NCBI RefSeq assembly: GCF_031834595.1 | Contig: NZ_CP115541.1 | Coordinates: 620,001-684,000 of the forward strand | Length of the DNA stretch: 64,000 bases | Reading direction: 5' to 3' | DNA from: Stenotrophomonas oahuensis | Lineage (GTDB): Bacteria; Pseudomonadota; Gammaproteobacteria; Xanthomonadales; Xanthomonadaceae | Part shown: in pieces, positions 52,928 through 61,465 of the stretch | Layout of the letters: the number at the start of each line of letters is the position of its first letter | Position numbering within the stretch: the stretch's first letter is position 1 | Program-made: the position numbers and the translations under genes | The notes under the pieces: model-generated | What the model saw: the letters and a program-made list of their open reading frames with translations, nothing else | Told to the model about the DNA's origin: nothing | Databases searched by the model: none

Positions 52928-52994
52928 GTAGGGACACGCCATGCGTGTGCGGCCGTGGCCGGGGTCCATGAGGACACGCATGGCGTGTCCCTAC
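52928..52994. repeat. SMAG dimer
   Basis: GTAGGGACACGCC...GCGTGTGC (52928-52950) and the inverted GAGGACACGCATGG...CTAC (52970-52994). The spacer 52705-53009 between the adaptor and the copper receptor (together ~305 bp) holds only this pair and a GTGTCGGCG-rich stretch, no gene. Confidence 0.85.
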
Positions 52995-53009
52995 GGCCCC
53001 GGCCAGATC

Positions 53010-55070
53010 TCAATACCGGTAATTCACCTTCAACCACGCCGTCCGGCCCGGCTCGTTGATCCGCACCGGATCCGCCGGAAAACCAAAATCCGCGCTCCCG
53101 GCCAGATTCAGATGCTCGCTGTAAGCGCGGTCAAACACATTGTCGACGCCGGCACTGACCGAGAGGCTGTCGTTGAACCGGTACGCCGCATTCAACGCAA
53201 ACGTCGCAAACCCGGCGCTAGGCCCCAGATCCTGGGCCACCACATTGCCCTGCCCCGTTGCCACGCGATGCTGATGCGTGACCGCACGAACCAACGCCCC
53301 GGCACTCCAGCGCGCGCCCTCCCAGTTGGCGGTCAGCCTCGCTTCCAGCGGCGGCATCTGCGGCAATGCTGTGCCGTCGCTGCGGTTCTCGCCCCAGGCG
53401 TAGGCCAGGGTGCTGCCGAGCTTCCAGCCCTGCCCGACCTGCAGTTCGGCACCGGCTTCGGCACCGGCGATGCGGGCGTCAATGTTGCTGGCTTGGCTGC
53501 TGCTGCCCATCATGCCGCCGGCGCGGTAGGTAAACAGGATGTAGTCCTGGATGCGGCCGGCATAGGCGGAGACCCAGGCGTTGAGGCGGTCCGTTCGGTA
53601 CTGCAGGCCGAGGTCGAGCTGGGTAGTCTTTTCCGGCTGGATGCTGCTGAACGCGTTGATGCTGCCATCGGGGCCGCTGTCGGGCGAGAACAGCTCCCAG
53701 TAATCCGGCATGCGTTCGCTGTGGCCAACGCCGGCATACGCGGTGAGTGCACTGCTGAGATCGCGCTCCCAGCGGAAGAAGCCGCTGCCGAGATCTTCGC
53801 GACGGGTCTGGCCCGAGGTGGGATTGGGCATGCCCATCATGCCGCCGCTGCGGCGCTCATCGGTGACCTCGGCACGGTCCATACGCAGACCGCCGACCCA
53901 GCGCTGGGCCGTGCCTTCGCGGAGGGTGATTTCACTGAAGACACCGCGTTGTTCAAAGCGGGCGTCGACGCTCCACGGCTGCTGGCGGTAGGTGTTGCGA
54001 CCCATGCCGCTGCGGCTGCGGTGACGGCTGTCCTGGGCATCAACGCCGGCGACAACGGCAACGTTCTGCCAGCGCCATTCGGCGGCGACGCGGCCGCCGG
54101 TAGTGCGGCGATCGACATTTGCCGCCATTGGCATGGGCATGCTGCTGGCCATGTTCGGCTCGCGCAGGGTGTAGTTGTCCATCAGGTGGTCGGCGTCGTT
54201 GTAGTAGACGTTGGCGAGCACCTTGTCCCATGCGCCCGGCAGATTGTCCTTCTCGAAGCGGGCGGCGTAGCTGGTGCGCTTGAACGCCGCGCCGTCCATG
54301 CCACGTCCGGCATAGCGGGCGATGGCATCGCCGGTGCCGGCGGACAGCTCCAGCACGGTGTCGGCGTCGGGGGTCCAGCCGATGGCGACGTCGCTGTTCC
54401 ATTTGCGCCATTTCGAGGGCACGACATCACCGTTGCCGTCTTTGTAGTCATCGGCTTCGGAGCGGTTGCCGTTGACCCGCACATAGCCCTGCGAAGCACC
54501 GGCGGTGAGGTCGAGGACCTGGTCGTTGCGGTTGCGCGAGCCGACCAGGGCACTGGCGTCGAGGTCGATGCCGGGGGCGTCGAAGCGCGGGGTGTCGCGC
54601 TCGAAACGCACGGTGCCGGCGGACGCACCGGCACCCCAGCGGACGCTCTGCGGCCCCTTGATGATGGTGAGGCGATCAAAGGTTTCTGGCGCGATGTAGG
54701 ACAAGGGGTTGTCCATGCGCGAGGGGCAGGCACCGATCAGGTTGCCTTCATTGCTGACGATGTTCAGGCGCGAACCGAACATGCCGCGCAGCACCGGGTC
54801 GCCATTGGTGCCGCCGTTGCGTATGGCGGAGAAGCCGGGAACGGTCTTGAGGTAGTCGGCTCCGTCACTGGCCGGCACCGGTTGGCGCGGCAGACGGGGG
54901 TCGGTGACCCACTGCAGCGGTGACGACGGCGCGGCGGCGGTGACCACCAGGGTATCGAGGGTGCGGGCGTCGTCGCGATCGGCAGCGTGCAGCGCGGGGG
55001 CGATCAACGCCAGGGACAGGCAGACAGACAGGCGCGTCAGTGCGCCCGGGGTGCGGGAAGCAAACGTCAT
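53010..55070 (-). CDS. TonB-dependent copper receptor (OprC/NosA-like)
   Basis: 686 residues. Signal peptide (RLSVCLSLALIAPALHA), plug domain (DYLKTVPGFSAIRNGGTNGDPVLRGMFGSRLNI) and a 22-strand barrel ending WLKVNYRY. The plug carries C115-P-S-R-M119, the CxxxM copper-binding motif known from OprC. Met-rich loops (NMASSMPMPMAAN, SGGMMGMPN, GGMMGSS) are typical of copper importers. The gene downstream of DUF2946 upstream neighbour makes a copper-handling pair. Copper uptake is inferred from these motifs. Confidence 0.88.
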   Translation of the reverse strand: MTFASRTPGALTRLSVCLSLALIAPALHAADRDDARTLDTLVVTAAAPSSPLQWVTDPRLPRQPVPASDGADYLKTVPGFSAIRNGGTNGDPVLRGMFGSRLNIVSNEGNLIGACPSRMDNPLSYIAPETFDRLTIIKGPQSVRWGAGASAGTVRFERDTPRFDAPGIDLDASALVGSRNRNDQVLDLTAGASQGYVRVNGNRSEADDYKDGNGDVVPSKWRKWNSDVAIGWTPDADTVLELSAGTGDAIARYAGRGMDGAAFKRTSYAARFEKDNLPGAWDKVLANVYYNDADHLMDNYTLREPNMASSMPMPMAANVDRRTTGGRVAAEWRWQNVAVVAGVDAQDSRHRSRSGMGRNTYRQQPWSVDARFEQRGVFSEITLREGTAQRWVGGLRMDRAEVTDERRSGGMMGMPNPTSGQTRREDLGSGFFRWERDLSSALTAYAGVGHSERMPDYWELFSPDSGPDGSINAFSSIQPEKTTQLDLGLQYRTDRLNAWVSAYAGRIQDYILFTYRAGGMMGSSSQASNIDARIAGAEAGAELQVGQGWKLGSTLAYAWGENRSDGTALPQMPPLEARLTANWEGARWSAGALVRAVTHQHRVATGQGNVVAQDLGPSAGFATFALNAAYRFNDSLSVSAGVDNVFDRAYSEHLNLAGSADFGFPADPVRINEPGRTAWLKVNYRY

Positions 55071-55146
55071 GTTGGAACTCCAGGAACACGCGGAACTGCA
55101 CGCCGCCGGTGTGGCAGCGCGCAGCAGAAAAATCAGTGGGCGGTGT

Positions 55147-55617
55147 TCAGGCGTTCAGTGGAGGGCCGCGGGCGGCGTGGGCGGGCCAGCGCAGGCTGCG
55201 TGGCGTGGCGACGGTGCGCAGCACCGGGGGGGCGATGCGCGGCAAGGCCGGCAGCAGCACCAGGAGGACCGCCAGCCACGGCATCAGCCGTGACGCCATC
55301 ATGCAGTATTCGCAGGCCTCACCATGCCCGGCGTGGGGGTCCAATGGCGGCGCGGGTTCGGCCGGCATCGCGTGATGCGCGTGATGCGGCATGGCATGCG
55401 ATGCACCGTGATGCATGGCCGCGTGGTCGTGCATCGGGGGCGGTGAATCGGCGTCGGGCAAGGCAGGCATGACATGCGCCATGCCGCCGGGCATCAGCAT
55501 CAGCGGATCACCGTGCGCCTGCTGCCAGCGGCTCAGCAGCGGAGCCAGCGCCATCAGCAGCGTCGCCACGAAGGCGAGCTGCAGCAGGAAGGCGTAGGGA
55601 CGGCGACGGCGGTTCAC
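55147..55617 (-). CDS. DUF2946-like small membrane/periplasmic protein
   Basis: 156 residues from a GTG at 55617. One N-terminal hydrophobic segment (FLLQLAFVATLLMALAPLLS) is followed by a His/Met-rich middle (PPMHDHAAMHHGASHAMPHHA, shown in part) and a CxxC-like CEYCMMASRLMPWLAVLLVLLPALP membrane segment. His/Met-rich DUF2946 proteins are found with copper receptors, as here (76 bp upstream). Likely binds copper in the periplasm. Confidence 0.75.
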   Translation of the reverse strand: MNRRRRPYAFLLQLAFVATLLMALAPLLSRWQQAHGDPLMLMPGGMAHVMPALPDADSPPPMHDHAAMHHGASHAMPHHAHHAMPAEPAPPLDPHAGHGEACEYCMMASRLMPWLAVLLVLLPALPRIAPPVLRTVATPRSLRWPAHAARGPPLNA

Positions 55618-55715
55618 CGGGGAATTGTAGCGACCGGGATGCGGCCGAACGCCGCGTGCGACCAAGCGTCGCAGGGTGTCACGCACCGCCTGGGCCGGCC
55701 AACGGCCGGCCCTCG

Positions 55716-56699
55716 TCAGACTGTAATCGTCTGGGTAAGAGATTCCCACGTAGGCGGCACCGGCCAGTTCGCCTCCTGGTTCCCATCAATCACCCGGCGC
55801 AGGTCGCGGGTGTCGATCTGCGGGGCCAGCACGTGTACCAGCTCCAGCGCGTAATCACGCAGCACCCGGTCGCGCGGCAACACCGCCCAGGCAATGCATT
55901 CATCAATCGGAGCCGGGGCGGGCCATGCGCGCAGGTCTTCATCGCTGGCATTGACCGCCATTTCCGCCAGCAGGCCCACACCCAGACCGGTGCGCACATA
56001 GGTCTTGATCAGGTCCGCATCCAGCGCGGTCAACGCGATGTCCGGGGTCAGTCCAGACGCTGCGAACGCGCGCTGCAGTGACGAACTGCCCCGCGTGGAC
56101 GACTCGTAGCTGATCAGCGGCTGCCCGGCCAGCGCATTCAGGTCGGGCGCAGCACCGGGGCGGTCCAGCGCATGCCCACGTGGCACCAGCACCAGCCGCC
56201 GCCAGCGGTACAGCGGAATGGCCAGCCCGGCGGTGGGTTCGGCTCCGGCGGTGGAGATGATGGCGATATCGGCATCGCCCTGGCTCAGCAGGTCCAGCGC
56301 GTCGCTCTCGGCCGCCTGCTGCAGGTGCACGCTGACCTGTGGGTAGGCCTGCTTGATCCGCGCCACCGCCGGCGGCAGCACGAAGCGGGCCTGGGTGTGG
56401 GTGGTGGTCAGAATCAACTGGCCCTGGCTTTCGCGGCGCTGGTTGGCAGCGTAGGTCCGGATGTTGTTGGCTTCGGCCAGCACCGCGCGGGCGCGACCGA
56501 TCACCTCCACCCCGGCCGGGGTCACGGCCTCCAGGCTGCGTCCTTTACGTACAAACAACAGGAACCCCAGCTCGTCCTCCAGCTGTTTCAGCTGCTTGGA
56601 CAGGCCCGGCTGGGTGGCATGCACCCGCGAGGCGGCCAGGGTGATGTTGAGCTCGGCGTCGGCGATGGCGACCAGGTAACGGAGTTGGGTCAGCGTCAT
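55716..56699 (-). CDS. LysR-type regulator, CysB-like
   Basis: 327 residues. Winged-helix start (TLTQLRYLVAIADAELNITLAASRVHATQPGLSKQLKQLE). Its effector domain has the CysB family traits TTTHTQARFVLPP and STAGAEPTAGLAIPLYRW. In enterics CysB activates sulfate assimilation with N-acetylserine as inducer. It is divergent from cysK with a 172-bp spacer, in line with control of the cysteine synthase. Whether it is CysB itself or the close paralog Cbl cannot be told. Confidence 0.88.
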   Translation of the reverse strand: MTLTQLRYLVAIADAELNITLAASRVHATQPGLSKQLKQLEDELGFLLFVRKGRSLEAVTPAGVEVIGRARAVLAEANNIRTYAANQRRESQGQLILTTTHTQARFVLPPAVARIKQAYPQVSVHLQQAAESDALDLLSQGDADIAIISTAGAEPTAGLAIPLYRWRRLVLVPRGHALDRPGAAPDLNALAGQPLISYESSTRGSSSLQRAFAASGLTPDIALTALDADLIKTYVRTGLGVGLLAEMAVNASDEDLRAWPAPAPIDECIAWAVLPRDRVLRDYALELVHVLAPQIDTRDLRRVIDGNQEANWPVPPTWESLTQTITV

Positions 56700-56871
56700 G
56701 GGCGTGCCGCAGGCAGGGAAAGGGACGGCATGACTGTAAGACAGTTGCCGTCACCAGCTTATAACCAAACGTTGTTTATGAAGGTAATCAGGTCATTTCG
56801 CGCGGTCATATGCCGGCGCTACGGTCAGCGCTGAGCCGCCCGGCCCCCTTACGTTTACTGTGGAGCATCCC

Positions 56872-57831
56872 ATGGCCCTGTACAACTCGATCCTGGACAC
56901 CGTTGGCAACACCCCGGTGGTGCGCCTGAACCGGATCGCCCCCGAGCACGTCACCCTGTATGCCAAAGTCGAGTCGTTCAATCCCGGCGGTTCGGTCAAG
57001 GACCGCCTGGCCCTGGCCATCATCCTGGACGCCGAAGCGCGTGGCCTGCTCAAGCCCGGCGACACCATCGTGGAAGCGACCTCCGGCAACACCGGCGTGG
57101 CCTTGGCGATGGTGGCTGCGGCACGCGGCTATAAGTTCGTTGCCACCATGGTGGAAACCTTCTCGATCGAGCGCCGCAAACTGATGCGCGCCTACGGGGC
57201 CAAGGTGATCCTGACCCCGGCGGCCGAGCGCGGCTCGGGCATGGTGCGCCGTGCGAAGGAGCTCGCCGAGGAACATGGCTGGTTCCTGGCCAGCCAGTTC
57301 ACCAACCCGGCCAATCCGGCCTACCACCGCAACACGACCGCGGCGGAGATCCTGCGTGACTTCGCCGGCAAGCGCCTGGACTACTTCGTGACCGGCTGGG
57401 GCACCGGCGGCACGCTGACCGGCGTGGGCGAAGTGCTGAAGGTGGCCCGCCCGGAAACCCGGATCATCGCCACCGAGCCCGAAGGCGCGGCGCTGCTGGG
57501 CGGGGCCGAGTGGAAGCCGCACAAGATCCAGGGCTGGACCCCGGACTTCGTGCCGGACGTGCTCAACCGCGAGGTGTACGACCAGTTGCTGAACATCGAT
57601 GATGCCCGTGCGATTGAGACCTCGCGCCGGCTGGCGGCCGAGGAAGGCATCTTCGTGGGTATCTCGGCCGGGGCCACGGTGGCCAGTGCGCTGGACGTGG
57701 CGGCCAAGGCTGAACCCGGGAGTGTGTTGCTGGCGATGCTGCCGGATACCGGCGAGCGCTATTTCTCCACGCCGCTGTTCGCCGACATCAATGAAGGCTC
57801 GGATGACGAGTGGTTGGCGGGTACACCGTAG
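56872..57831 (+). CDS. cysK: Cysteine synthase A (O-acetylserine sulfhydrylase)
   Basis: 319 residues from ATG 56872 (GGAG 7 nt upstream). PLP enzyme joining sulfide with O-acetylserine. PLP lysine K43 is in FNPGGSVKDR; the substrate loop is TSGNTG (68-73); the phosphate loop is GWGTGGTLTGVG; the C-terminal PDTGERYFSTPLF is conserved. The stop codon TAG is part of the GTAG head of a SMAG element. CysK or CysM is not fully separable by eye; length and motifs favour CysK. Confidence 0.92.
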   Translation: MALYNSILDTVGNTPVVRLNRIAPEHVTLYAKVESFNPGGSVKDRLALAIILDAEARGLLKPGDTIVEATSGNTGVALAMVAAARGYKFVATMVETFSIERRKLMRAYGAKVILTPAAERGSGMVRRAKELAEEHGWFLASQFTNPANPAYHRNTTAAEILRDFAGKRLDYFVTGWGTGGTLTGVGEVLKVARPETRIIATEPEGAALLGGAEWKPHKIQGWTPDFVPDVLNREVYDQLLNIDDARAIETSRRLAAEEGIFVGISAGATVASALDVAAKAEPGSVLLAMLPDTGERYFSTPLFADINEGSDDEWLAGTP

Positions 57832-57892
57832 AGCGGGGCTTGCCCCGCTGACGCGCCGACCATGTAAAGCAGCGGGGCAAGCCCCGCTCTAC
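57828..57892. repeat. SMAG dimer containing the cysK stop codon
   Basis: GTAGAGCGGGGCTTGCCCCGC (57828-57852) and the inverted GCGGGGCAAGCCCCGCTCTAC ending at 57892. The G of the last cysK Pro codon and the TAG stop together form the GTAG head, so the element starts inside the gene. Confidence 0.88.
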
Positions 57893-58046
57893 CCCCCACG
57901 CCCACCTTCACGGTGGGCGTTCTGGTTTCCGGGGCCGGGTCGCACGGCCTGAGACGGCAATGACGCAGTCTCTACCTGCCGCCGGTTACCGTGAAGCCAG
58001 GCAGCAATCCCCCCAGTACGGCCCGGCATCAAAAGGAGCGGCACGC

Positions 58047-58643
58047 ATGAAGATCGAAGTGTGGCAGGGCGACATCACGACCCTGGAAGTGGATGCGATC
58101 GTCAATGCGGCCAACGAATCCCTGCTTGGCGGGGGTGGGGTGGACGGTGCAATCCATCGGGCTGCAGGCCCCCAGCTGCTGGCCGAATGCGCCGCGCTGC
58201 CAGAACTGCGCCCGGGCGTGCGCTGCCCCACCGGCGAAGTGCGTGCCACGGCCGCGTACAACCTGCCGGCCCGACACGTGCTGCACACGGTCGGCCCGGT
58301 CTGGAACGACGGCACCCGCGCCGAGCCGGAACTGCTGGCCAACTGCTACTGGAAGTCACTGCAGCTGGCCGAAAGCCTGGGCCTGCATTCCATTGCCTTC
58401 CCCGCCATCAGTTGCGGCGTATTCGGTTATCCGCTGCACCAGGCCGCGCACATTGCCGCCACCGAGACGCTGGCCTGGCAGCGCTCGCACCGGGAACCGC
58501 AGCGGATCATCCTGGTGGCCTACAACGCCGCCACGTTCAAGGCGTATCAGTCGGCCTTGGCCGCGCTGGGGCAGCCAGTGGACGTGACCGGGCCGTTACC
58601 GCTGACAGGGATGGGCATGGCGATGCCAGCCACCGCACCGTAA
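58047..58643 (+). CDS. Macrodomain protein (ADP-ribose/O-acetyl-ADP-ribose hydrolase)
   Basis: 198 residues from ATG 58047 (AAGGAG upstream). YmdB/MacroD-type macrodomain: GDITTLEVDAIVNAANESLLGGGGVDGAIHRAAG holds the ADP-ribose-binding and catalytic Asn/Asp, HTVGPVW is the middle strand, and FPAISCGVFGYPLHQAA is the loop 2 motif. It removes mono-ADP-ribose from Asp/Glu or hydrolyses O-acetyl-ADP-ribose. It is flanked by two SMAG dimers. Its activity could in principle reverse products of an ART-like enzyme elsewhere in the window, but that link is speculation. Confidence 0.9.
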   Translation: MKIEVWQGDITTLEVDAIVNAANESLLGGGGVDGAIHRAAGPQLLAECAALPELRPGVRCPTGEVRATAAYNLPARHVLHTVGPVWNDGTRAEPELLANCYWKSLQLAESLGLHSIAFPAISCGVFGYPLHQAAHIAATETLAWQRSHREPQRIILVAYNAATFKAYQSALAALGQPVDVTGPLPLTGMGMAMPATAP

Positions 58644-58667
58644 CAGGGGCGACCCTATGGGGTGGCT

Positions 58668-58734
58668 GTAGAGCCACGCCATGCGTGGCTTCGCGGTGCC
58701 GGACGAAAAGCAGCCACGCAGGGCGTGGCTCTAC
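58668..58734. repeat. SMAG dimer
   Basis: GTAGAGCCACGCC...GCGTGGCTTCG and the inverted GCCACGCAGGGCGTGGCTCTAC, 24 bp after the macrodomain stop codon; the second element ends at 58734, just before the convergent peptidase gene. Confidence 0.85.
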
Positions 58735-58746
58735 GGGTGTATCCAT

Positions 58747-60045
58747 TCACGGATACACCCACTCACTGAAGAACGGCTGCAACGAGCGCCCGGCGGCCTT
58801 CTCCATCGCACGCTGGAAATCAGCAGTCACCACCGAACGCCCATCATTCCCCTGCGTATAGGCACGAATCCCACGCCAGAATGCCTCCTCCCCCAGTTCC
58901 GCACGCAGCAGATGCAGCACATACGCCCCCTTCTGGTACACCACCGCTCGATCATCCGCGGTCGGCGCGTTCCAGTCCGGGTACACCAGCGGGCGGTCTG
59001 CGCCTTTCGCGCGCAATGACTCCACCCGCTCGCGCCACGCCTTGATCTTCGCCTGGTACGCCGCCTCGCCCTGCGCATGCTGCAGGTACGCAGCGGTCAT
59101 GAAGTTGGCCATTCCCTCGTTGAGCCAGAAGTGCTCCCAACCCGCACACGTCACCCGGTTGCCCCACCACTGGTGCGCCACTTCGTGCGCGATCAGCGCG
59201 ATCTGATCCGGGTCACCGAGTACCTCGGCACCGTACGCCTCGGACATCACTGAAACCCCGGCCATTTCCTGGCCGATGGTGCGTGCCACCAGTACCTGGC
59301 TGTAGTCGCCTTGAAAGGGCAACCCTGCCTTGTCGGCGAAGAAATCGAGCATGTCGCCGGTGCGGGCGAAGATCTGTTTCAGCTGTTGTGGTGATCGGTT
59401 CACCGAGAGCAGATGCAGCGTGTTCTTGCCGTACGGCACGGTGGCCTGCTGATAACGCCCTGCGGCCAAGCCGTACACGTAGGCCGGCATCGGCGACGCC
59501 AGCATCCAGCGGTGCTCTACCCGTCCGTCCGGCAGCGTGCGCGATGGCAGCGCGCGGCCCGTGCCTGCGGCCTTCAGTTCTGGCGGCAGGGTCAACGACA
59601 GCGTGAGGGTTGCCCGTTCGTCGGGGGCATCCACCGACGGCATCCATTGGCTGGTGGAGAAGACGGTGTAGACCTCGTCGCGGTCCGGGGCGAACTCGAG
59701 ACCGAATGGAGGTGCGCCCTCATAGTGGAGTTGCAGCGTGGTCGGTGCGTCCGTGGGCGCGGGTTGGTCCAGGGTGATGCGCAGGCGGCCGTCGTGTTGA
59801 TTGAAGGCCAAGGCACGGTTGTTGTGGGCGACCGAGGTGACGTTCAGTTCGCCGCTGTCGAGGACCACTGCGGTGACGTCTTTGTCGGTGGCCTTCAGGG
59901 TTATCGACATCTGTCCGGTTACGCGCTCGCCCGCAATGTCGGGGACCAGTGCGACGTCGTAGTGAAGGATGTCTACGGCGCGGTCATTTGAGGCCAATGC
60001 CGGCATTGATGGAAGCAGGAGCGCAGCGATCAGCCAGGGGCGCAT
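58747..60045 (-). CDS. M1-family metallopeptidase with altered exopeptidase motif
   Basis: 432 residues from ATG 60045, with a signal peptide (RPWLIAALLLPSMPALA). The zinc site is complete: IAHEVAHQWWGNRVTCAGWEHFWLNEGMANF (HExxH-x18-E). The segment where M1 aminopeptidases have GxMEN reads IGQEMAGVSVMSE, so the Glu that holds the substrate amino terminus is missing. The protein is also shorter than the usual ~850 residues, lacking the C-terminal helical domain. It is probably a periplasmic peptidase with changed specificity. An upstream in-frame region to 60189 crosses a SMAG and is not used. Confidence 0.88.
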   Translation of the reverse strand: MRPWLIAALLLPSMPALASNDRAVDILHYDVALVPDIAGERVTGQMSITLKATDKDVTAVVLDSGELNVTSVAHNNRALAFNQHDGRLRITLDQPAPTDAPTTLQLHYEGAPPFGLEFAPDRDEVYTVFSTSQWMPSVDAPDERATLTLSLTLPPELKAAGTGRALPSRTLPDGRVEHRWMLASPMPAYVYGLAAGRYQQATVPYGKNTLHLLSVNRSPQQLKQIFARTGDMLDFFADKAGLPFQGDYSQVLVARTIGQEMAGVSVMSEAYGAEVLGDPDQIALIAHEVAHQWWGNRVTCAGWEHFWLNEGMANFMTAAYLQHAQGEAAYQAKIKAWRERVESLRAKGADRPLVYPDWNAPTADDRAVVYQKGAYVLHLLRAELGEEAFWRGIRAYTQGNDGRSVVTADFQRAMEKAAGRSLQPFFSEWVYP

Positions 60046-60117
60046 GGGGAATCCGTTCGGAGTGCGAGATTCGGATCGTGACAGATGTGGTCGGGTGTTG
60101 TGGGTAATGCGCAAACG

Positions 60118-60141
60118 GCAGCCGGGCAAGCCCGGCTCTAC
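60118..60141 (-). repeat. SMAG element
   Basis: GCAGCCGGGCAAGCCCGGCTCTAC, minus orientation, in the spacer between the M1 peptidase and aldolase genes. Confidence 0.8.
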
Positions 60142-60188
60142 GTACGGATCCAAACCAGGAATGCCGTCAGCCGAGGGCATTTCGCGCA

Positions 60189-60224
60189 CAAAAAATCCGG
60201 TGCTGGACGGGCCGGCACCGGATT
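60189..60224 (-). terminator. Intrinsic terminator after the aldolase gene
   Basis: A 10-bp stem (AATCCGGTGC/GCACCGGATT) with an 11-nt loop, followed on the minus strand by a T-run. It lies 30 bp after the aldolase stop. Confidence 0.8.
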
Positions 60225-60253
60225 CTTTGCTACTTCAGCGGGTCAGGCGTGGA

Positions 60254-61258
60254 TCAGCCGTTCCACTTGCCCAGGGCGGCCTGGCCGTTTTCCTTGGCAC
60301 GCTCGAACACGGTCTTCTGTGCGGCGGCGTAGTTGGCCTTCATGTCCTTGGCCCACAGCTTCAGTGCAGCCTGCTGCATGGCGCGGCCGTAGGAGAAGCT
60401 CAGCGGCCACGGCAGGTTGCCCATCTGGTTCATTGCGTTCAGGTGCGCGGTCGACTGCTCGTCGCCCTGGCCGCCCGACAGGAACACCACGCCCGGCAGG
60501 ATCGCCGGCACGGTGCTCTTCAGGCACATCACGGTGGACTCAGCCACTTCTTCCACGTCGGCCTGCTCTTCGCAACCCTTGCCCGAGATGACCATCGAGG
60601 CCTTCAGGATGGTGCCTTCCAGCAGCACGTTCTGCTGGTACAGCGCGTCGAACAGCGAACGCAGCGTGGCTTCGGTCACTTCGTAGCAGGTTTCGATGTC
60701 GTGATCGCCGTCCATGATCACTTCCGGCTCGACCATCGGCACCAGGCCACATTCCTGGCACAGCGCTGCATAGCGGGCCAGCGCGTGGGCGTTGGACTCG
60801 ATGCAGGTGCCCGACGGGATGCTTTCGCCGATGTTGATCACCGCGCGCCACTTGGCGAAACGCGCACCCAGCTTGTAGTACTCCTGCAGGCGCTCGCGCA
60901 GGCCATCCAGACCTTCGGTGACCAGCTCGCCCGGGCAGCCGGCCAGCGGATGTGCACCCTTGTCGACCTTGATGCCCGGAATCATGCCGTGGTCGGCCAT
61001 GTACTTGGCGAACGGCACGCCGTCCTTGGTCGACTGGCGGATGGTTTCGTCGTACAGGATCGCGCCGGAAATGTGCTCGTTGAGCTTCGGCGTGGTCAGC
61101 AGCAGCTCGCGGTAGGCGCGACGGTTCTCTTCGGTGTTCTCGATGCCCACGCTGGCAAAGCGCTTGGCGATGGTACCGGTGGATTCGTCGATGGCGATGA
61201 TGCCCTTGCCGGGGGCGACCATGGCCTGGGCGGTTTCAGCCAGCTGTTCGATGCTCAT
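60254..61258 (-). CDS. Class I fructose-bisphosphate aldolase
   Basis: 334 residues from ATG 61258. Schiff-base aldolase of the eukaryote-like class I: GKGIIAIDESTGTIAKRFASVGI at the start, DKGAHPLAG, EPEVIMDGDHDIETC and the GQGDEQSTAHLNAMN segment. It cleaves fructose 1,6-bisphosphate to two trioses. Pyruvate kinase lies directly upstream on the same strand, but a 207-bp gap with SMAG repeats separates them, so they may be separate transcripts. Confidence 0.93.
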   Translation of the reverse strand: MSIEQLAETAQAMVAPGKGIIAIDESTGTIAKRFASVGIENTEENRRAYRELLLTTPKLNEHISGAILYDETIRQSTKDGVPFAKYMADHGMIPGIKVDKGAHPLAGCPGELVTEGLDGLRERLQEYYKLGARFAKWRAVINIGESIPSGTCIESNAHALARYAALCQECGLVPMVEPEVIMDGDHDIETCYEVTEATLRSLFDALYQQNVLLEGTILKASMVISGKGCEEQADVEEVAESTVMCLKSTVPAILPGVVFLSGGQGDEQSTAHLNAMNQMGNLPWPLSFSYGRAMQQAALKLWAKDMKANYAAAQKTVFERAKENGQAALGKWNG

Positions 61259-61345
61259 GTATTTCCTGTGGCGGGTGCGGGAAAACCGCAATTATAGACC
61301 CGCCCTTCCCTGAACTGGCTGTCCACGGAGTCTGGAAACGCTTTC

Positions 61346-61443
61346 AGCCGGGCATGGCCCGGCTCTACCGTTGCATCAGCCGGTCAAGCGCGGCTCTACA
61401 TCCGGGTTGCATGCGGCGGGTAGTGCCGGCCGGTGGCCGGCAA
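61346..61443. repeat. Cluster of three SMAG elements
   Basis: GCCGGGCATGGCCCGGCTCTAC (61346-61368) and a weaker copy at 61379-61399 in minus orientation, then GTAGTGCCGGCCGGTGGCCGGC (61420-61443) in plus orientation, between the aldolase and pyruvate kinase genes. Confidence 0.8.
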
Positions 61444-61465
61444 CCCCATAAACGCAATCGAACCG

